From: Phenylobacterium sp. Root700
GTDB taxonomy: Bacteria; Pseudomonadota; Alphaproteobacteria; Caulobacterales; Caulobacteraceae
Length of the DNA: 32,875 nucleotides
Direction: 5' to 3'
Assembly (NCBI RefSeq): GCF_001429025.1
Contig: NZ_LMHT01000012.1
Coordinates: forward strand, 1 to 32,875
Shown one piece after another: positions 30,818 to 32,875 of the stretch. Every line of letters begins with the position of its first letter. Position 1 is the first letter of the stretch. The translations under genes were made by a program, and so were the position numbers. Under the pieces are notes generated by a model. The model worked only from the letters and a program-made list of their open reading frames with translations. It ran no database searches and had not been told where the DNA came from.

Positions 30818-31540
30818 CTAACGCTCCGCCCAGGCGCCGGCGACGATCAGGCCCATGCCGTCGCGGATGTCGGAGGCGATGGCCTCGCGCAGCGCATTGG
30901 CGTCGTTCGCCTGAATGGCCGCAAGCGCGACCCGGTGCTGATCGACCACATTGGCGGTGCCGTAGCGACCATAGACGGTGCGCATAAATGGCCCGAACTG
31001 CAGCCAAAGAGCCTCGATCAGGCGGTTCAGCGTCGGGCGATTGTTCTCCCGATAGATCGCGAAGTGGAACCGGAAGTTGGCTTCCATGTATCCGAGCACG
31101 TCGCCGTTCTCCATGGCGAGGTCCAGGGCGGCGTCGATATCGCGCAAATGCTTCAGCTGAGCGCTGGTGATGTTCGGCAGGGCCTGGACGGCGGCTTCCG
31201 GCTCGAGCAACAAGCGGCAATCCAGCAGATCGGCGAACCGCTCGGCGGTCATGGCCGAGACCTCGATCTTACGCTTGGAGCGAATCTGCACCGCGCCCTC
31301 GGCGGCCAGCCGGCTCAAGGCGTCACGCACCGGCATCTGGCTGACGCCCATTTCCAACGCCAGTCCGCGCGTCGACAGGCTGACGCCAGGCACGATCTTG
31401 CCTGTGATCATACGGCGCCGCAGCTCTTCATAGATGCTGGCGTGGAGCACGGGCTCGGGGGCGGCCTCAAGCTCATCCACAACGCGCGAGGCCGACCTGA
31501 TCTGCGCCGACGCCTTTGGCACATTCGACGCGTTCGACAT
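30818..31540 (-). CDS. FadR-subfamily GntR regulator with altered FCD metal site
   Basis: A 240-residue regulator starting at ATG 31540 with GGGAG nine bases upstream. The winged helix (about 33-95) has the recognition segment S-Q-x-P-V-R-D-A-L (67-75). The FCD ligand domain (about 103-235) aligns well with the other regulator of this window. Its metal ligands differ: N155 and H159 replace the D-x3-H pair, H202 is kept, and D224 stands where the third histidine is expected, 22 residues later. It is convergent with the dehydrogenase gene and in line with the cupin and the second flavoprotein. It is the natural candidate for binding the GTGATCAC sites that precede the amine genes, but this is inferred from location. 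Confidence 0.88.
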   Translation of the reverse strand: MSNASNVPKASAQIRSASRVVDELEAAPEPVLHASIYEELRRRMITGKIVPGVSLSTRGLALEMGVSQMPVRDALSRLAAEGAVQIRSKRKIEVSAMTAERFADLLDCRLLLEPEAAVQALPNITSAQLKHLRDIDAALDLAMENGDVLGYMEANFRFHFAIYRENNRPTLNRLIEALWLQFGPFMRTVYGRYGTANVVDQHRVALAAIQANDANALREAIASDIRDGMGLIVAGAWAER

Positions 31541-31582
31541 ACGAATTCACTCCCGCCCACAAGATCTCCAACCCACATATAG

Positions 31583-31594
31583 GTGCGATCTCAC
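31583..31594. promoter_or_regulatory. Imperfect palindrome upstream of the second GntR regulator
   Basis: GTGCGATCTCAC, 43 bases before the regulator start, keeps GTG, GATC and CAC but with an extra base on each side of the core. It may be a weak autoregulatory site or chance. A second near match, TGTGATCATA, lies inside the coding region near 31402-31411. Confidence 0.3.
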
Positions 31595-31767
31595 GTCTCG
31601 GGTAGGCGTTCAATTATCGCCGCTGAAGCATTCCAGGACTTCAGTTTTTCCGGTTCGGGCCGAACCGCCGCCGCCATGCGCGCGGCCGGCCGGCTGCTCA
31701 TCCCGCCCGCCGCCTCAGGCCGACAGGATGAGCGACGCCCATTCGAGGCCGTCTCGCCCGCTTGGGT

Positions 31768-32190
31768 CTACTTCTTGGGCGCATCGTAGGTGACGTAGTA
31801 CTTGGTGTAGCCCTCGGTTTCCCAACGACCGGCCCAGCCCTTGGGAAGGGTCACCGCGTCGCCGGCGACGATCTTGGTCACCGCGCCGTCCTTCGAGGTC
31901 AAGGTGACGCTGCCCTTGAGGAAGTACATGAACTCGTCCTCGCGGTAGGACTCGAAGTCGTGGCTTGACGCCCCCGCCTCATAGATGCCCGCCGAGAACC
32001 CCTTGTCGGTCGAGTGCAACATCTCGAAGTCCTTCGTGGTGTTGCCGTTGCGCGTGCGGACCTGGGCGCCCTCGCGCTGGAACACCGGACCGGCGGCGTC
32101 GGCCGGTGAAATCTTGACCGGCTGCAGGGCCTGAGCCGAAGCCTCGGTGGCGAGGGCCATCGCGGCGATCATCAGTATCGAGCGGAGCAT
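31768..32190 (-). CDS. Exported cupin-domain protein
   Basis: A 140-residue protein with a signal peptide (residues 1 to about 20, ending ASA) and a ribosome site GAAGG seven bases before ATG 32190. The body is a single cupin barrel of the RmlC-like type. Motifs are SSHDFESYREDEFMYFLKGSVTLTSKDG, containing the first cupin motif (one histidine and the E-D-E cluster), and GDAVTLPKGWAGRWETEG for the second. The second motif lacks the usual histidine, so metal binding may be incomplete. Such cupins often bind small acids or act as isomerases. It lies between the second flavoprotein and the regulator on the same strand, and so probably belongs to the amine locus. The function is unknown. Confidence 0.8.
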   Translation of the reverse strand: MLRSILMIAAMALATEASAQALQPVKISPADAAGPVFQREGAQVRTRNGNTTKDFEMLHSTDKGFSAGIYEAGASSHDFESYREDEFMYFLKGSVTLTSKDGAVTKIVAGDAVTLPKGWAGRWETEGYTKYYVTYDAPKK

Positions 32191-32237
32191 TCGAAAACCT
32201 TCAGTTTGAGAGGGATCTAGGGAACTTCGATCAACGC

Positions 32238-32268
32238 CCCGCAGAACGTCCGCCGGGCGGGTTGCGGG
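32238..32268 (-). terminator. Possible hairpin after the second amine oxidoreductase gene
   Basis: CCCGCA (32238-32243) pairs with TGCGGG (32263-32268), with a further GC-rich inner pairing, directly downstream of the flavoprotein stop on the minus strand. It is weak support and no T-run is seen. Confidence 0.35.
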
Positions 32269-32875
32269 TCAGGCCATCGCGGCGATCTCGGTGATCGCGC
32301 GGTGCGCTTCATCGATCGCGACGTCGGTGTAGGCGTCCCAGCCCGCATCAGAGTTGGCGATGGTGACCCGCCCGATCGGCTGGCGCGCAACCTCGGCGCG
32401 GACCTTCTGAACCGCCGGGTCGTCGGTCAGAGATTCCGGAGTGTAGGCATAGCCGTGCGCCCACCGGTTGACCGTGATGCCAGCGACGTCGCGGTCGAAG
32501 ACGAACCCGCCGGGTCCGAGGATCCTGGTCATCTCGTCACGGATGTTGGTTTCGAAATCCCCGAAGGTCATCGTGTAGAGCTTGGTTCGGCCCGCCCGGT
32601 ATTGTTCGCGCATGCCGAGCCCGACATTGGGCTCGGTCGGGACAAAGAGCAGGTGCGCGACAATCGGATCGTCGGGCGTGCGCGCGAAGTGATAAGCGCC
32701 CAGGCTGACCGGGAAATCGAGCGACATCGACGGGAACATGCCGCCGGGATTGGACACCGCGTTGACGCCCAGCTTGGCCCAGGCGCGCCAGTTACGCATC
32801 GCGACATTGATGTAGACCAGCGGCGCCTTGACGTTCATGTGCAGCGCCTCGGCCTGGGCCTCGGGCACGCCTTCC
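32269..32875 (-). CDS. C-terminal part of a second spermidine dehydrogenase-like flavoprotein (partial)
   Basis: The frame is open from the right edge of the window to the TGA at 32269-32271, giving just over 200 residues; the N-terminal FAD-binding part lies outside. It aligns with the C-terminal third of the Tat-exported amine oxidoreductase encoded at 24734-26677. Shared patterns are VKAPLVYINVAMRNW versus VKTPLVYTTVALRNW, the stretch FETNIRDEMTRILGPGGF, GITVNRWAHGY and IANSDAGWDAYTDVAIDEAHRA. The two differ at many positions, so they are paralogs of some age rather than a recent duplication. It is upstream of and in line with the cupin and the GntR regulator. Confidence 0.85.
   Translation of the reverse strand, partial: EGVPEAQAEALHMNVKAPLVYINVAMRNWRAWAKLGVNAVSNPGGMFPSMSLDFPVSLGAYHFARTPDDPIVAHLLFVPTEPNVGLGMREQYRAGRTKLYTMTFGDFETNIRDEMTRILGPGGFVFDRDVAGITVNRWAHGYAYTPESLTDDPAVQKVRAEVARQPIGRVTIANSDAGWDAYTDVAIDEAHRAITEIAAMA

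Noticed and set aside
31696..31733. GCTCATCC/GGATGAGC inverted repeat downstream of the cupin gene
   Set aside because: An 8-base stem with a 22-base loop and no T-run. It may terminate the cupin message but the support is too thin to list.

Overview
The base composition, the many outer-membrane TonB receptors, the Tat-exported oxidoreductases and the two FadR-type GntR regulators suggest a GC-rich alphaproteobacterium. Caulobacterales (Phenylobacterium or Caulobacter) is my best guess, from general gene content only. No tRNA, rRNA, CRISPR array, insertion sequence or phage gene was seen.

Left half (about 0.1-13 kb): a sugar-oxidation locus. A FadR/GntR regulator (2925-3608) lies among operons coding for an exported aldose mutarotase-like protein, a Tat-exported TIM-barrel sugar isomerase/epimerase-like protein, and two exported cytochrome c-fused beta-propeller dehydrogenases: a PVC-type propeller/HEAT/cytochrome protein and a sorbosone/glucose dehydrogenase-like protein. 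It also holds a DedA-like membrane protein coupled to a BtuB-like TonB receptor. The PVC-type gene overlaps an ABC exporter ATPase by one base, and the ABC permease that follows has an unusual soluble C-terminal extension. The palindrome GTATAC occurs only three times by hand scan, each time in the upstream region of one of these operons, so it is the likely operator of the local regulator.

Middle (13-17.5 kb): less clearly connected genes. These are a small exported protein of unknown function, a GST-like protein and a 1024-residue secreted protein with a zinc-dependent phospholipase C-like N-terminal domain.

Right half (17.6-32.9 kb): an amine (polyamine-like) uptake and catabolism locus. 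It contains an exported amidohydrolase, a TonB receptor, an NTF2-like lipoprotein, a BBP2-type beta-barrel porin and a Tat-exported flavin amine oxidoreductase similar to spermidine dehydrogenase. These are followed by PuuD-like gamma-glutamyl-GABA hydrolase, SpuC-like class III aminotransferase and succinate-semialdehyde dehydrogenase. On the other strand are a second FadR/GntR regulator, an exported cupin and the C-terminal part of a second spermidine dehydrogenase-like flavoprotein. The palindrome GTGATCAC occurs in seven intergenic places between 17.6 and 27 kb, ahead of nearly every gene of this half, and only once in coding DNA. It is the likely operator of this second regulon.

The window therefore reads as two neighbouring regulons, each with its own GntR regulator and short palindrome, outer-membrane transporters and periplasmic oxidoreductases. 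The assignment of each regulator to each motif is inferred from proximity.
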